NCBI GenBank assembly: GCA_903813345.2
Contig: CAIIXF020000005.1
Span: 18,851,375-18,915,374 of the forward strand
Direction: 5' to 3'
Source of the DNA: Owenia fusiformis
Taxonomy: Eukaryota; Annelida; Polychaeta; Sabellida; Oweniidae
Length of the DNA: 64,000 nucleotides
Position numbers and translations under genes: made by a program. The notes under the pieces are model-generated. The model did no database searches and was not told the DNA's origin. It saw only the letters and a program-made list of their open reading frames with translations. Shown here in pieces: positions 10,263 through 28,870 of the stretch (its first letter is position 1; every line of letters begins with the position of its first letter).

Positions 10263-13200
10263 TATAAGGTGATTTTTTAAAAGCAGAGTTTTAATCAAGG
10301 GGTGGTTAAAATGTATCTAAGATGTTTGTGGCTTTTTGATCAAGAAATAACTAATCCAATAGAATGTGTTCATTTACGTTGGATGTCATTTACATTTATA
10401 GCCTGACTATTCAACCGAATTGTCACCCTGTGGATCTTAGTTGTAGCTCAACATATCAAACATATGATTTTCAATACTCACAAACATCTAGGATTCATAC
10501 TTCATACTTTACCTCAAATTCTTATTAGTAACCCATGGGATAGAACAGAAATTGTGAGTGTTTGACAGTGTTTTATTTTTTTACTTACTTAATCATTTTA
10601 CTTTTTAAATGGGAGACACACCCCACCTAATGTGAAGTAAAACCATGACTTCCTGGACTAGGGCAATTCATTGATCTGAAGTTGTTAAGGGATGTTGTCC
10701 AAATATTGACTGTTGTGGGAAAACAAAGTTGTTTTTTGTTGATTAGCTCCTCTTCCATATAATGAACTTTGATATTATTGATTTGCCCTTTTCTTGCATT
10801 ACTCAAAAATAATATTCTATATAATTAATGAAATTATCATTTGCCTTCTCCACCCCCCCCCCCCCTTAACACTGAGTTACCATTTGGACACCATCCCTTA
10901 ATGTTTATATCTAACTTTATTTTATTGTTATCCACTTATTATTGGTTTGCAAGTAAACCAATTCATTTCTGAAACACAGCATGTACATGTTTTTAAGGCA
11001 TTTAACCAAGTTTACTTTGCCACAAAATGAATTTTGTCTACAATAAGAACAGTCTTGCTTTCAAACTATCTCATTACCCACATGACATAAAACTTTTTCA
11101 TTTCTTAATGGGGAGGCTTGGCTCTCTTCACCCTTTTGTAAAGCTTCATTTTGGAGATGAGAATGATACCATTTTGCTGTATGCTTTAATTGAAGTTTTA
11201 AAAAATTGGAATAATATTGATACATATTTGCGTTAAAAGGAGTGCAATGGCTGATACATTACAATGTCTTTATTGATACAGGGTGTGAAAATAATGAGAA
11301 AATGTGAACAAAAGTTGGTAACAAAAGCTTCAATGCAAAACTGATATTATCTTACACTACACCCCATATAAAAACAGAAGTCAATCATGCATTGAAAATG
11401 AGACCGTTTAAAATACAATCTTGATTTTGGATTGAAACAATTCAGTCATACCACTATTGCAGTCAGTCAATTTTCAAACAAATTGGCCCCATTTAGGCAA
11501 GATCCACAGTCACATTTTTTTTGATTTATCTGACATAATGCATCTGATGTGCGCTGGGAAAATGCAACAAGATGTAATGTTTTTGTAGTTATGTACAGTA
11601 TACGAATCATTGACAGCATGAGCTATATATTATATACATGTATGATTTTGTACATAAGAGTAGTACATAGAGTTATTCTGTTCGTTTATTCAAATTTTAT
11701 ATATATATGTAAGTATGATGTATGAATGTACACTATGTATGTAATTATAAACCATTTTACTATTAGTTGGGCAACATAATTTATATGCCGACGTGTTTCT
11801 CGATAAATTGTCCATTTTGTCCACTATATATTTATAAAGTTATACGTGGTAGAAATCATGTGTAAACTCAATCTCATCATTTAAAAGAAATATATGACAT
11901 TTCCCCCACTTTACTCCATTTAGAATCCTGAATTCTTTCTACATATTTTTGTGTTTTGTAATCATGAATTGCAATGTCACAAAGGAACAACGAAGCATAA
12001 TCATTTATACTTTAGAAAAATGTATGCAAACATAAAAGTATATAAGGGATGGATTTGTGTTTATAGCTTTGCTACTTTGAATGGTAATAAAATTATTTAA
12101 AGATTGTTTAAGAAATGAAAGAAAATTGATATACCAAAAAACATTATTGATCTAGTCATATTTTGTCAAGTAAGAACTAACCCACCATTGACCCTCTGTA
12201 AAGAAACGTCCACTTTTGTGGTGAATCATGTAGCTTAATTGGATAGTTTTCAGTTTGAAGAGCTCTACCATGGTAAGGAGAATTCAGCTATGAAATTATA
12301 TTTCAGCTATAACAGCTGTATAACGACGTCAAATTGCTGTTAACACCTAAATACCCCCCCCCCCACATGATGGGGGGGGTGCGTAAGTGTAGTCTCACCT
12401 TATATCTCCATGGTCAGCCAATGAAATGTTGCTTGCTGCTTCAACTGTCAGAATAGAAACATTCTAGGCCTACAGCTGAAAATTATGAATAAGGTCAGCT
12501 GCTATTTTTAGGTCGACATCAATATTGTACAATAATTGTTTCACCATTGATATGTAGAAATGGTAGAAACTGAAGTTATGTTTTTATTAATGTTGGTTTC
12601 CATTAGGCTTGTGTGGCATACATTTGTTTTGTTTATTTTGTTTAATTACTATTGTTAAGTTGAACTATAAAATATTAGCATTTTTGCTCATGTGGTTTAA
12701 CAAAGAGCATTGGAAACACTTAGTCTCACCAAATTATGTTAATGTAAAATAATGTCTTCATGTTGGATGGTTGTTGTGCTTAAATTAAACCATCCATATA
12801 CTGACTTAAAGTTATGTATTCTGTTTGTACAGTTTGCACAGTGAAACATTTGCATGAGACTGTCACTCTTATATGTGAATAGTTTTTGATCCCATTTCTT
12901 GGATATTTTCATTGGAACCTCTTACTGTAGCCAGGTTCAGCCAGTCTCAACGGCATTCGTGTAATTGTTCATGTGATGAAACTAATTTGACCTCTTTGAT
13001 ATGATTGTCCATTGCACATTATTTAAACAAAGTTTTAAACAGTTTTTCCAACAGTAAGCCCTTCACCTGAGTTTAGTTAACAGTTGAAATAAGTATTCCT
13101 TTGGGAACGTGATAAATTGGTTATTACATTTTCATGGTCAGTTCGCCTTTGTTGGCAGAATCATATCATCCCAATGTTGGGCATCTTGATAAACCAAGTC

Positions 13201-14743
13201 GGGCACAGTGTCAATGATAGTGATATTATCTCATTATTCTAGAACTTTTTTGTTGCATATACATGTATAAACACTATCGCTTCATTTTCACGTGTTTATA
13301 CAGATGTACCATTGTTTAATGTTGACCTTGGTTGTTTTGTAATATTATTATTAATTGTTTAAGTATTCAATGCAATCTCAATGTATAGAGCTACAATGTT
13401 CAACCATGTTTGTACAGTTCAACCTCAGTATTGTTGATTTTAGTGATAAATTCTTTGAGGTACAGTTGTTATATTTTTCATGTCGAAAACTGTCTCGGCT
13501 TAAACAAAGGTTTTGTCATGCAAACTTATGCTTCTCTTATCTGAATTAATGTATTAAATGAACTTTTCTCCAGAACAAAGTATTTCGTGCCACAGTCTTT
13601 TAACCACAGCATATGCTGTTGTTTTTTGTTTGGAAGTTTGAAATATATTACAGTAGAACCTACTGATAGATACTTTTTGTCTAGTTTAGTGTCTATATTG
13701 ACAGGTGTTCACGTAAATAGGACCATGATAAAAGACACACTAATAGGACACACAAAAATCGGACAGCTAAGTGTTCACATTTTGAGGTGTAATTAAGTGA
13801 GGCGTTCACATACACAGGTTTTGCTGTACAAGAAAATAATCAATGTTTTAATCTGCATTTGTCTTCACAATTGTGGATAATTAACTGTTTGGATATTACA
13901 TGTGTTATCTGCAAGCATGTTTCTGTTTTATGTTAATTGTATAAACATACATGGACTTGTTTTTTCTATTATATAAAACTATAATAAATGAAGATATAAA
14001 TATGAAAAATATGAATTGTTTGTATATTGTGTGGAATGTTAGTATAAGATGTATAAGATGCATTACTGACTTCATAACACACCCTCGATTGTACTTGAAA
14101 AGTGCTATTCTACTCTTCTGAAACTGATTTGCGGGTAGATGCCATAAGAAATTTTGCCATTAATATAACAAAGGGACTGTTCATCCATTTGAATTAATTA
14201 TTTCCAGATCCAAAAGCAAACTAGTGCCAAGATCTGGTTTGGTTTTTGGTAAAGTGAATAATCAACAAGGTGGCAGTTTTGGTTTCAAGTGAAGTTTTTA
14301 TCAAAGCATGTCTTGTTGCTGAAAATATTTGTCAGAGAAATAGATTTTCCCTGGGTATCTATTTGGAAATGTTTTTTTTTTATCTTTTGCCTGTAGGGCA
14401 TATCTTTGCTGTGTTTAGAATGTATGAAAACATTTGAATTGAGATCAAAAACAATTTAATGTATATTCACTGTTTCAAAACATTATATCTGACAGACAAT
14501 CAATATACATGTTATCTTTATAAAACAATTCTTTTTAACCTGAATATCCATAGGCGCTATAACATATTGTTGCCACTCAAGTACTGAGGTTCTAGTATGC
14601 AATGTACAGTAATATAGTGTATCTACCAATTCCATAAAATTAAATTTGTTTTTGATATTAATTTTAAAACACATGTTGAACAACTGTTTTAAGAATAGTG
14701 AACAATTTAAAATTGAAAGTGGTCAAATATTCCTAAAAAAAAG
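10263..14743. other. Intergenic, no gene seen
   Basis: A+T-rich DNA with poly-C tracts near 10855 and 12353 (the latter opposed by a G-tract at ~12371). Open frames at 11027, 13355 and 13587 have no coding character. It includes a diverged dispersed-repeat fragment at 13645-13830, and 14200-14300 resembles 46905-46985. Confidence 0.5.
13645..13830. repeat. Diverged pogo/Tigger-like or related dispersed repeat fragment
   Basis: It begins ACAGTAGAACCTACTGATA, carries GTGTTCAC and ends GGTTTTGCTGTAC. This style of sequence (CAGTARAACCT at one end, GAGGTGTTCA and a TACTGTA-like end at the other) recurs at 32320-32420, 50740-50905, 54070-54260 and 61490-61655. Family assignment rests only on the resemblance of the ends to pogo/Tigger terminal repeats. 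Confidence 0.4.
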
Positions 14744-15452
14744 ATGGGTATCGATATGGTGAACTTTTTGAACACACTTCTCTTAAACCAGTCATCAAAA
14801 AATTCTGAAAATTTTACACATCATCAATTTAATGGTCATCTTTTGAATGGTAACAATATAATTTGAAATAAATATATATATTTTTCTCTATATTGTTTTA
14901 GAAAACACATAAGACACTTCTTTTGTTCTTGGTATCATATGTTCAGAATGAAGTGAAACATCTATCTGAACCTCATTGGAACAAAATGACATAAACACAA
15001 CATGTTTAGGTCTCTCAATATTGTAATTTTACGAAGTAAAGAAAACAAAATTAAGTATCTTGTTAATGAAATAAAAAGTTTATCTTAATTTTTATCTATT
15101 TTGGGGGTTTTTGTTTTAATTTTTTGAATACTTTTTGTCAAATCAACCAAAATTTCCTTTGTATGACTATAATATTGAGAGGTCTAAGAAAATGCTCTTT
15201 TGTTCCAACAAGCTTCGGAAAGATATTTTATTTCATTCTCAAGGATCGGTAAAAATGAACAAAAAACAATTGCACTAAAAAACAAAAAATGTTAACAAAA
15301 ACAGTTATATAAAATATATATAAATACTTTTTGCATTAAATTGTGTCAATGAGTCAAAATTACATAAAGGACCGTGTTTTTTACAGAAAGTTTTCAATAA
15401 TTGGTTTGAGAGAAAAACTTTGTTGAATTCAGTTCACCATATCGATACCAAT
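14744..15452. mobile_element. 0.7-kb foldback element with GGTATCGATATGGTGAACT termini
   Basis: GGTATCGATATGGTGAACT at 14747-14765 has its exact inverted copy at 15431-15449. Inside, the two halves keep pairing with decay: for example GGAACAAAATGAC at ~14969 against GTCATACAAAG...TTTTGTTCC near 15165-15208, and GGTCTCTCAATATT near 15009 against AATATTGAGAGGTC near 15171. The centre is near 15095. It is non-coding. A target duplication is not clear. Confidence 0.7.
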
Positions 15453-16723
15453 CCTTTGGAATGGAACACAACTGTTACGTATGGTCACTTTTGAATACAA
15501 GGAATATACATACTGTATTTCCCTCAGTTTAAATTGAAATCCTTCAAGTATATAACCTTAATGTTAACATTTAGTATTCATCCCAGGTATGATAGAGTAA
15601 ATGTGTAATAGAAGAAAACTTGGCAGATCATTAAAAGGTGGCAGTTTAGTGAATAAATCCTGTTCTCACTAAATTATAAATCATCCATTTTGTTCATGCC
15701 TTATCCATTTCAACCAATTTCAAATATTAACTTGAAGGAGTCATGACTTTTAGACCATTACACACATACTAAATATTGCATGGATATAGTTTCTCCCTTG
15801 AGTAACCCATTTATACCATAGAAGAACTAAAAACAACTTACAAATAGACTAGCAAAACCTGAAGTTCAACAATCATAAGGGATTTTCATTATAAAAATCA
15901 ATACATCGAAAATCTCAATCCTTTTTTAACCGAGCAAGTCAAAACATTAGCTAAGAACCTCCAAAGACAAACCACAGAATCAAACCATACAATGTGGAAA
16001 TTATTTTTAACAAAGCCTAAACATTACATAATCATGAAATATATGACAAGTACTTAGCGTCCAAGTCTTAATTAATATATAAGTTTGCAGTCAATTTCAT
16101 TGGTAGTGGCTCACTGTCTGTGACTTAGGTCAACATTCAATAAGAAAAATAACCTTCAATAATTGCTGGGTCATTTAGGTTTCTTTCACTCCTTTAATTT
16201 GATTATTGCATCAAATAAAGTAAGACAATAAATATGGTTTTATATAAAATATATCATAAACTTAACTTTTACTGATACATTTATATACCACCTTTTTAAT
16301 ACATAAACCTAGTCAATGCAATTTAAATGACACAATATTGATTTTAAATGACACAATTATGATTATCAAATATATGTACAGCAATATTGATTATCATTGG
16401 TTGACATAATTCTGATATTGTTCGGTGGCAATATTTATGACATTCACAACAGTCACATGTGTCAGTCAAATTGATGATTTTAATAAACCACATCGCCACC
16501 ATCAGCATATTGTATCCATTGTTCTTTTGGCACTGAGACCACATTGGATAGTTTTACCATGAATAAAGTTAGGATGTTAAGAGGCTGAGATGTGAATAGG
16601 TTTGTTAAAAAATCAGACATCAAGATACACTGTTATTCCCTCCGCTTCTCTCAAACAGATAATGGGGAGGGGGGGGGGGGCAGATGAGACAAAATTCCAA
16701 ATTCAAAGTGAATGCCAAATTAA
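15453..16723. other. Intergenic, no gene seen
   Basis: A+T-rich DNA with a G-tract near 16670. The open frame at 16344-16544 (minus) has no recognisable product. Confidence 0.5.
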
Positions 16724-17199
16724 CACCCTTGGTATACGCAGCTAACGAAAATTGACCGGTACGGGTCAAAAGCTGGACCGGTACGGGTTAACGGTTTTAT
16801 TTGAATTTAAAACAGCCATAACTTGCTCAATATTCACTTCCTCGTGTCTAATTTGAAATATATGATGCCTCCCGATGCTTTTAAGTACCCCAATTTTTTA
16901 CAGATTTTTAAACGGACCAAAACTCTCTAAATGCGCATTTATGCTCTTTTCTCTCGAGAACGACTGTCTCATTTTCACGATAACTTTTATTTAGTACTTC
17001 TAACATATAAGATCTATTTTTCCCCATCAAGGTATGATGGAAATGTCATGCTATTTACATCTTGTGAGTTTCAATGACGTGCGTTTGATTTTATAAAAAA
17101 TGCCAAACTTTGTGACAAAGAATTTCATCCTGCTTGCAGCGAGAAGACGGACCGGTTCTATTGCTCCGAACCGGTCGTTAGCTGCGTATACCAAGGGTG
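16724..17199. mobile_element. 476-bp non-autonomous element, CACCCT ends, 5-bp target duplication ATTAA
   Basis: A 25-bp perfect terminal inverted repeat starts CACCCTTGGTATACGCAGCT and continues AACGA. It is flanked by ATTAA at 16719-16723 and 17200-17204. The interior has repeated ACCGGTACGGGT motifs near the left end and ACCGGTTC/GAACCGGTC near the right. Termini, target length and a subterminal phrase are shared with the element at 21071-21809. CAC ends with 5-bp duplications are seen in the Transib superfamily, but that assignment is inference only. Confidence 0.85.
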
Positions 17200-18754
17200 A
17201 TTAACTATGGTTACTGTACAGTACTGTATACTAAAACATGTAAATCCAAATAAATACTATACTAACATTACTTACAAAAACCAACTTAACTCAATGAACT
17301 CCTTGTTATATAAAATGATAATTACCCATATTCCCCGAATATACAAATGGCCTGGAATGTACATAATGAAACCAGTCATATACAATTCCCTTAAAGCCAG
17401 AATATGTACATGTACTTTTAAAACAAGTGCTTAAGTAACATAACACAGAATCTGCCAACACGGGGCAACACTGCAACACATGATGATCCTATGGAAGGAT
17501 GTGAATCATGTCTACTTCTATTTTTTTTAGGAATTCCAGTCTGTTGTTTTCTGCAATTTGCACCATTAATAGATTTGTTATGAAACTTTTTTTCTGAAAA
17601 TAATAAGAGCTTGAATTGGTCACAAAGTAAGTGAATTGACTGCCTCTTAGAAATCATAAAAGGGATGTGCATTCTTAAAATATGCACTTGTCATGCCACT
17701 TTCTAGTAACTAGAAGAGCAATATTTTCAAGTCTGTGTTTTCAGCAAATGAGCTAATTGTATCAAAGTCTGTTGATGGTGCAAAATCTATGATTTTGTTA
17801 CAAATGCTGCTACAAATTCCAAAAATGGCATAGTTTAGAGGTGGGGGCCTTTTAAAGAGACCTGATGGTTCAACTTTGAGTCCACTTTTTGAATTCAAAT
17901 TATGTTCATGTTGATTTTTACGTCATCATTTAGGTAGATAAAATACACATGTATGTACAGTACAATTTTGTTTTTGAAAAATGTTATAAATTATAGGGTA
18001 ATCAAAGGACTAATATTCATTTTTCCAAACATTTTTGACATGAACTCGTAAATAGACAAATTTCTATTAAACTGCTCAAGCTAGTTAATAGAGAGTCATG
18101 GAAATATATTAGAATTTAATGAATCATGAAACCATTATCAAACTTTACACTTGAATACATACCAGTCATAAAAAATGCAGATAATTACATGGTGGATATT
18201 ATGGAAAAATATAACAGTTTATAAATTCTAAGGATATACATTTTCTCTGGAATAGCAGCAGTATATAAATAAATATATAAACACTTTTCATGTTTTCACA
18301 AGAAATTGTAGGGTTTCTCATTAAAATGTAAGTTAGTCATTACTGCATGAATGTATTGATGACTGTTATTGTAATGAAAGACTATGAGGTGTATATGTTT
18401 GTTATACTACAGGTATAAGTGTCAGCTAGTGATTCAGTGTTAATATCTTTTTATCAGATGAGAGAAAATTCATTTTGGCTAATGAGCTTTCTATCAAATT
18501 CACCGTATTACATCAAAGTTGTCAAATTATTGTCAATCCATTACTAGTATGAGACAAGGCAATGGTAGTACAAGTATAATGGGTTGTGAATAATTTAAAG
18601 GAAGCAGACTGTAACCTGTATTCTTCATCTTTCATTACAACACCTATATGCTGTATGCTTTGTCATGAACTCATTCCTCAAACATACTGACAATAGTACA
18701 TTGTAGAAACGGGCCCCTGATTGTTGTAAGTTTACGAGTCATGGACCCCTGTGA
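17200..18754. other. Downstream flank of MORN4, probably including its 3' UTR
   Basis: No open frame with coding character. MORN4 ends at 18755 on the minus strand, so its 3' UTR should lie at the right of this stretch. I could not pick one poly(A) signal with confidence. Confidence 0.4.
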
Positions 18755-23639
<4,885 letters not shown>

Positions 23640-24372
23640 TGTGTGGGTCTATTCTGTAATGTCGATACATGAGAGAAACTTTAAAAGGACATGTATTATT
23701 CTTGTTCTTCTTTTATTTTTTACGACTTATTTTAGAGAATTATTCAGCTGTTCTTTCAGTGTAATTGTGCCTTCTTCTCTCAATCCACATCTATGTTTAT
23801 CATGATACTTAATAAAGTCCTTATTGCATGAACATCACACTATACAGATGTTTAAAGATTGTGTCCAAATATAAACACTGTTGACATTTTGGACAACATC
23901 CCTAATTTCCCAGGATTTTGACATGGTTCATTAGCTTCAATAGTTTCATTATACGACATGTGTTCAATATAAGTTAAAAAATGTGTTGAGATATTTGTGT
24001 ACACAAGATTGCTTGACGATTTAAAGGAAATATTTAATTTTCTGGGATTCCTGGGAATAAATGAATTAAAGATCTGGACCTGACAGATCCAGAGAGGAAG
24101 ATATTAAATGAAATCCTATAGAGATATAAGGAAACGTGCAAATTATATGCCACTGCAATATTCATTGAAGCATTATATTCTCTTCTTTTTGTTATAAAGG
24201 AGTCTAAAGCCATGCTTTCAATTCTTTCAATTGTCACACAAATTATTAATTGGTTCTCAGGAGTATACGTAATTCATGAGTTCAGCTAGCTTGGAGATAT
24301 TGTAAAACTGAAGATCACATAGACTGAATGTTATACATCAACTGAAAGTGTTCAAAAATATTTTATATGTCC
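23640..24372. other. Upstream flank of MORN4
   Basis: No exon recognised. Promoter and 5' UTR of MORN4 should begin here, but no TATA box or initiator stands out. Confidence 0.35.
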
Positions 24373-24376
24373 TTAA

Positions 24377-27300
24377 CTCTCTCACGCCTTACCACTTTTT
24401 GGAAAAATAAAAAAATTAAAATATAAAATGTAAATGTAAGCAAGAAAATGAAGCAAGACCCAATAAGTTATGTATCATTTTGAAGGGCTAGACCCTTATT
24501 TTATGTTCTTTACAAAAAATGTGAATATGCAAATGAGATAGTATCATTGTGATGTCTTACTTCAAGATGGCGCATTTGATTGGATTTATACAAAATACTG
24601 TGATGCTCTAGTATCTGATCTGCCTACCTTAAGGTTAATTATATATGCGCACATGTGCATACTGTTAAAAGGCGCACAAGGCTATTACTTCTGTTCAATA
24701 AAGTCATGTAACTTGTATCTGGATCTTTAGTTATTATTTATGAGTATTGGAGCTGTACATTAAAATCATATAAATACAAGTAGAAATATTTTAATATTAT
24801 TTAATTTTTCACTGAGATTTCAATTTAAAAAAAAGTACATGACTTTCCGTTAAGTATTTACGAAGTTACAGGGGTCTGAAGCTTGCGAGGGCGCGAAAAA
24901 TTGTGAAAACAAAAAAATCCCATGTTAATTCACCATAGGGATTTTCTCAAAATTTTCGGTCTCAATGCTCTAAAAATTTATTTGTAGGAGTTATGCCATG
25001 GTACAGCCTACAGATACCACTGAAATCAGCATAAAAAGATCTATAATTCTGTGTTTTCAGATTTTTAAAAATTAAATGCTAAAATAATTCCATTTTGTAA
25101 AAAATCCAAATGCTTTGTTTCATCACAATGACACTATTTCATTTGCATATTCACATTTTTTTCAAAAAACATAAAGTGTGGTTCTAGCCCTTCAAAATGA
25201 TATATAACTAATTGTGTCTTACTTCATTTTCTTCCCCTAAGAAAAAAGCCATGGTAACCATGGTATTCCATGGTGCGTCCATGGTAATCCATGGTTTTCC
25301 ACGGAAATTCATGGTTTTTCATGGTATTTTCCATGGAAATTCATGGATACCCATGGTAATCTTCCATGGATATTTACCATGATTTTCCGTGGTAATTGGT
25401 GGTTTGGTAATTGTTTTTTCATGAACATGCCATGTTTTTACCATGACACTTGAGTTGTAAAATCAACAATTTTGGCAGGTTTTGTTTTTACCAAAATCTT
25501 CAAAATTGAATCAATATTTTAACGAATGAATCCAAGCTGGATTGAGAATTAGTCTCATTAATCATAGATAAAAGAATATGACACCCCCCACCCCAAAATC
25601 TTTGAGAAAGTCAACCTTCTTGACAAAAGCTGGTTTCAGGCCTGAAATACAACCATGTTTTTACAATCTGAATATATGTTTAGTACATTCTGTACATAGT
25701 GTCATATGACAAAGAACTGTTTACTTAATATTTTTTTAATTGATGATTTGACCCCACAATTAAAAGTAATAATTTGTTTGCTGGGATTTGCTATCATTTA
25801 ACTTTGGCACTTATGTAAAAAAAAGACAAAATAAGTGATAAAATCAGCTCACTGGATTCCCTTATTGCAGACTGAATAAACATTTTTACTTGGAGTAAAT
25901 CCTATTTGGTTTTATTTGATCAACAATGAGTTTTTGACTTGCACTGTCTACACTCACAGACAATAATAATTACTGAAGAGGGAGCATTAGAAAGAGTAAG
26001 ATTATCATATATAATAACAATTAAGATCGGAATATTTAAGAATTATGCAAATGAACTCTTATAATCTGTTGTAAAGAGATAAATCTTTTGAAATTAATTT
26101 GAGAGTTAAGACACCTAATTAACATAGAATAATGGCAACCAAATATTTAAAAATTATGCAAATGATTATTTATTCCTATTCAAAGACAAATCAATTTTAA
26201 TTACTTATACATGTTTCATGTTTTAAGCCAAATGGTGTTGTTAACCCCCTCCCCTTCCTTCATGCAACTTCTTTTTAAATATAATATTCTTACATAGACA
26301 AATTGAATTTTTATCACTTAGGTATAACATTTCAGTTTGCAGCCATAGGCTTGTGTTTAATCCCCCATCTCAATTTCAAGTCAAAATTCTGTAAAAGTAT
26401 ACACTTTTCTGTGGATTTTTTCAGATAATATGCTTATAAAAGTTGAATGGGACTTAATTTGGAGAAGTTCATTTAGAAACATAATGTATTATTCATTTTT
26501 CTGCTTCCAAAAGACCAAACAAATAGCCCATGGAAAACCATGGACTTTCAAAAGATCAAAGGAATAATCATGGAAAACCATGGCTTTTGATTGCACTTTC
26601 CAAAACATCAAAGAAATAACCATGGAAAAGCATGGCTTTCGATTGCAATCAACCGTCTTCCCTGGCTTTTGATTGCAGTTTTCTCAACTTCAAAGAAAGA
26701 AACCATGGTTTTTGATGTATTCTCAAATGTACGAAATGTAATTTAAGAAAATGAGTTATTTTTTTCTTAAATTACTTCATATTGATTTTTAAAACTGAAA
26801 ATTAAAGAAAGCATTGAAATAAAACAGAGCTTGGGCTAGTTTGACTTAATATTTTTCAAAGGAAAGAAGTGTTTGGCCTAAAAAATTCTCTATCTAGTCT
26901 TGATCTACACAAAAGACCTTTGCACAATTGTTTTTGAAATCTTGTGGCCTACTCTCTGCTCTGCTGTTTCACATATTTTCTCATTTGTAAGCTGAGTCTA
27001 ACATTCGATGAATGTTCTTGCTATACCTTCAAAATGAAATGTCCACCCTTTTTTCTCAATGATAAGTCTCAGTCTAACTGGGATATATCATCAAAACATT
27101 CATTTTGGAGATTTTGGTAAATACAAATCATACCAAAATTGTTGATTTTACATCTCCATGACACATCCATTAAAAACCAATTACCAAACCAACAATTACC
27201 ACGGAAAATCATGGTAAATATCCATGGAAGATTACCATGGGCGTCCATGAATTTCCATGGAAAATAACATGGAAAACCATGAATTTCCATGGAAAACCAT

Positions 27301-27426
27301 GGATTTCAATGGGCGCACCATGGAATACCATGGTTACCATGGCTTTTTTCTTAAGGGTAAATTGCTTCTAGATTCATTTACATTTTGTTTTTTCATTTTT
27401 CCAAAAAGTGACCAGTCTTCAAGGAG
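24377..27426. mobile_element. Outer element with TTAA flanks, split by a nested insertion
   Basis: Flanked by TTAA at 24373-24376 and 27427-27430. The left arm contains CACTTTTTGGAAAAAT near 24390, matched inverted by ATTTTTCCAAAAAGTG near 27400. A longer inner pairing (AAGGGCTAGACC...AATATGCAAATGAGATAGTA near 24483-24545 against 25125-25200) shows that the arms extend ~180 bp. The right arm is interrupted by the element at 25234-27357. TTAA targets are used by piggyBac- and Kolobok-type elements; no transposase is visible. Confidence 0.6.
25234..27357. mobile_element. Nested 2.1-kb element whose ~190-bp arms are built of CCATGG palindromes
   Basis: Ends CCCCTAAGAAAAAAGCCATG on the left and, inverted, CCCTTAAGAAAAAAGCCATG on the right. 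The arms run to about 25435 and from about 27170 and match closely through TACCATGATTTTCCGTGGTA. Each arm repeats CCATGG or CATGG every ~10 bp (GTAACCATGG, TATTCCATGG, AATTCATGG), giving a palindrome made of palindromes. Internal CATGG clusters recur at 26525-26710. No coding region was recognised. The target duplication is unresolved. Confidence 0.8.
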
Positions 27427-27788
27427 TTAAAGCAATATATTGGGCACATTTTCTGTAGAATTCAAAATATTCAGTTCAGTGACCTTTCAGAAATGCTAAC
27501 TTTAAACTTTTTTCAGTCACAATTTCAGAGGGCTGAAAAATCATATAAATGATGTATGGGAGTAGTACAACAGACTAAAGATTAAAGCAGTCTGCTCTGT
27601 TATCTAACTTGAAAAAACTCTAAAATCCATATAGCTTTTTCATTTCCTGTTTCTTTCTACCCCAAGACCTTAACAAGCCAGAAATGAAGCTAATATTATT
27701 CAAAGAGTATTTCAAAAATGTTGAAGATGACATTTTTGTTTATCGATTTTGACCAATCAGACGTAGGTCATCTCAGTACAGGTTTACA

Positions 27789-28100
27789 ATGGTGTCGCCC
27801 CTCATTTATTCCCATTTGGCCCCTACCCATTCCGCCGCCTCCCATTTTGCCCCTTTCCCAAATTGCCCCTTTCCCATTTCCCCCTCTTCTATTTCGCCCC
27901 CGTCCCATTATGCCCCCTTCCCATTTCGCCCCTCATTCCCCCTTTGCCCCTTCCCATTTCGGCACTTCCCAATTGGCCCCTTCCCATTTCACCCCTTCCC
28001 ATTTCGCCCCTTCCCATTTCGCCCCTTTCCCAAATTGCCCCTTTCCCATTTCGGCCCTCTTCCATTTCGCCCCTGTCCCATTATGCCCCCTAAAAATGAT
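27789..28100 (+). repeat. Minisatellite, 15-bp unit CGCCCCTTCCCATTT
   Basis: About twenty imperfect units of a C-rich strand. The period is a multiple of three, which opens several reading frames; none is a gene. An inverted block of the same unit lies at 28710-28870. Confidence 0.9.
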
Positions 28101-28709
28101 TGAAATTTCGGGTTGATTTAAAAAAAAAAGTCTGGGTTGTATAAAAAAAGATTCCGGGATTAATCCGGGCTCATTTTTATTAAATTTTCCATTTTTTCGG
28201 GCTGAATTTGAATTAAAAATCCGGGTTGGTATTTTTTAAAATAAAGCTATATAATACTATTTCTAATAGGTTTCCCTCTACTATACACAATTTGAATCAA
28301 AGTTTCAGGGAGTGAGAAATCAAATAAAACGTACTTGTAACTTTAAACTGAGACTAACATAAAATGTTAGTCTCAGCTTTAAATGACAAAATTTGTTCGC
28401 ACACTGACAGCATAAGCACATATTTTTGTTATGAACTGAAACAGCTAGCCACACATACAGCATACATGTACCATTAGAAAGCCTATATTATACTCTTCGA
28501 TCTTGTTTATACCAGATTTATATTCATATCTGTTGACGAAAAATTGTAGAAAAATAGTATTTTGTTGCCAAGATATCAGGTTTTTAAAAGTAGGTACGCA
28601 TGCTAAAGTGTAGTAAAATGGCTACAGTATCTGACGTTGTATCATTATGCTCTAATTTCACAGCCAAATAATCTGGTAAAATTGACAAAAGATCATCGGA
28701 TATTTCATT

Positions 28710-28870
28710 CGATAAATGAGGGGTGAAATGGGAAGTGGCGATAAGGGAAAGGGGCGATATGGGAAGGGGGCAACATGGGAAAGGGGTGAAATCGCAAAGG
28801 GGCAAAATGGGAAAGGGGCCAACTAAGAAGGGGCGAAATGGGAATAAATGAGGGGTGAAATGGGATTAAG
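28710..28870 (-). repeat. Inverted block of the same 15-bp minisatellite
   Basis: Units such as GGGGTGAAATGGGAAG and GGGGCGATATGGGAAGG are the reverse complement of the 27789-28100 array. Together they bracket ~600 bp of A+T-rich DNA. Confidence 0.85.

Noticed and set aside
24640-24725. Possible LTR-like fragment (GCGCACATGTGC..., CAATAAAGTCATG)
   Set aside because: No bounding target duplication or partner copy; too little to name an element.
27718-28116. Pro/Phe-rich open frames (SHFAP repeats)
   Set aside because: Reading frames of the 15-bp C-rich minisatellite; parallel frames are equally open.
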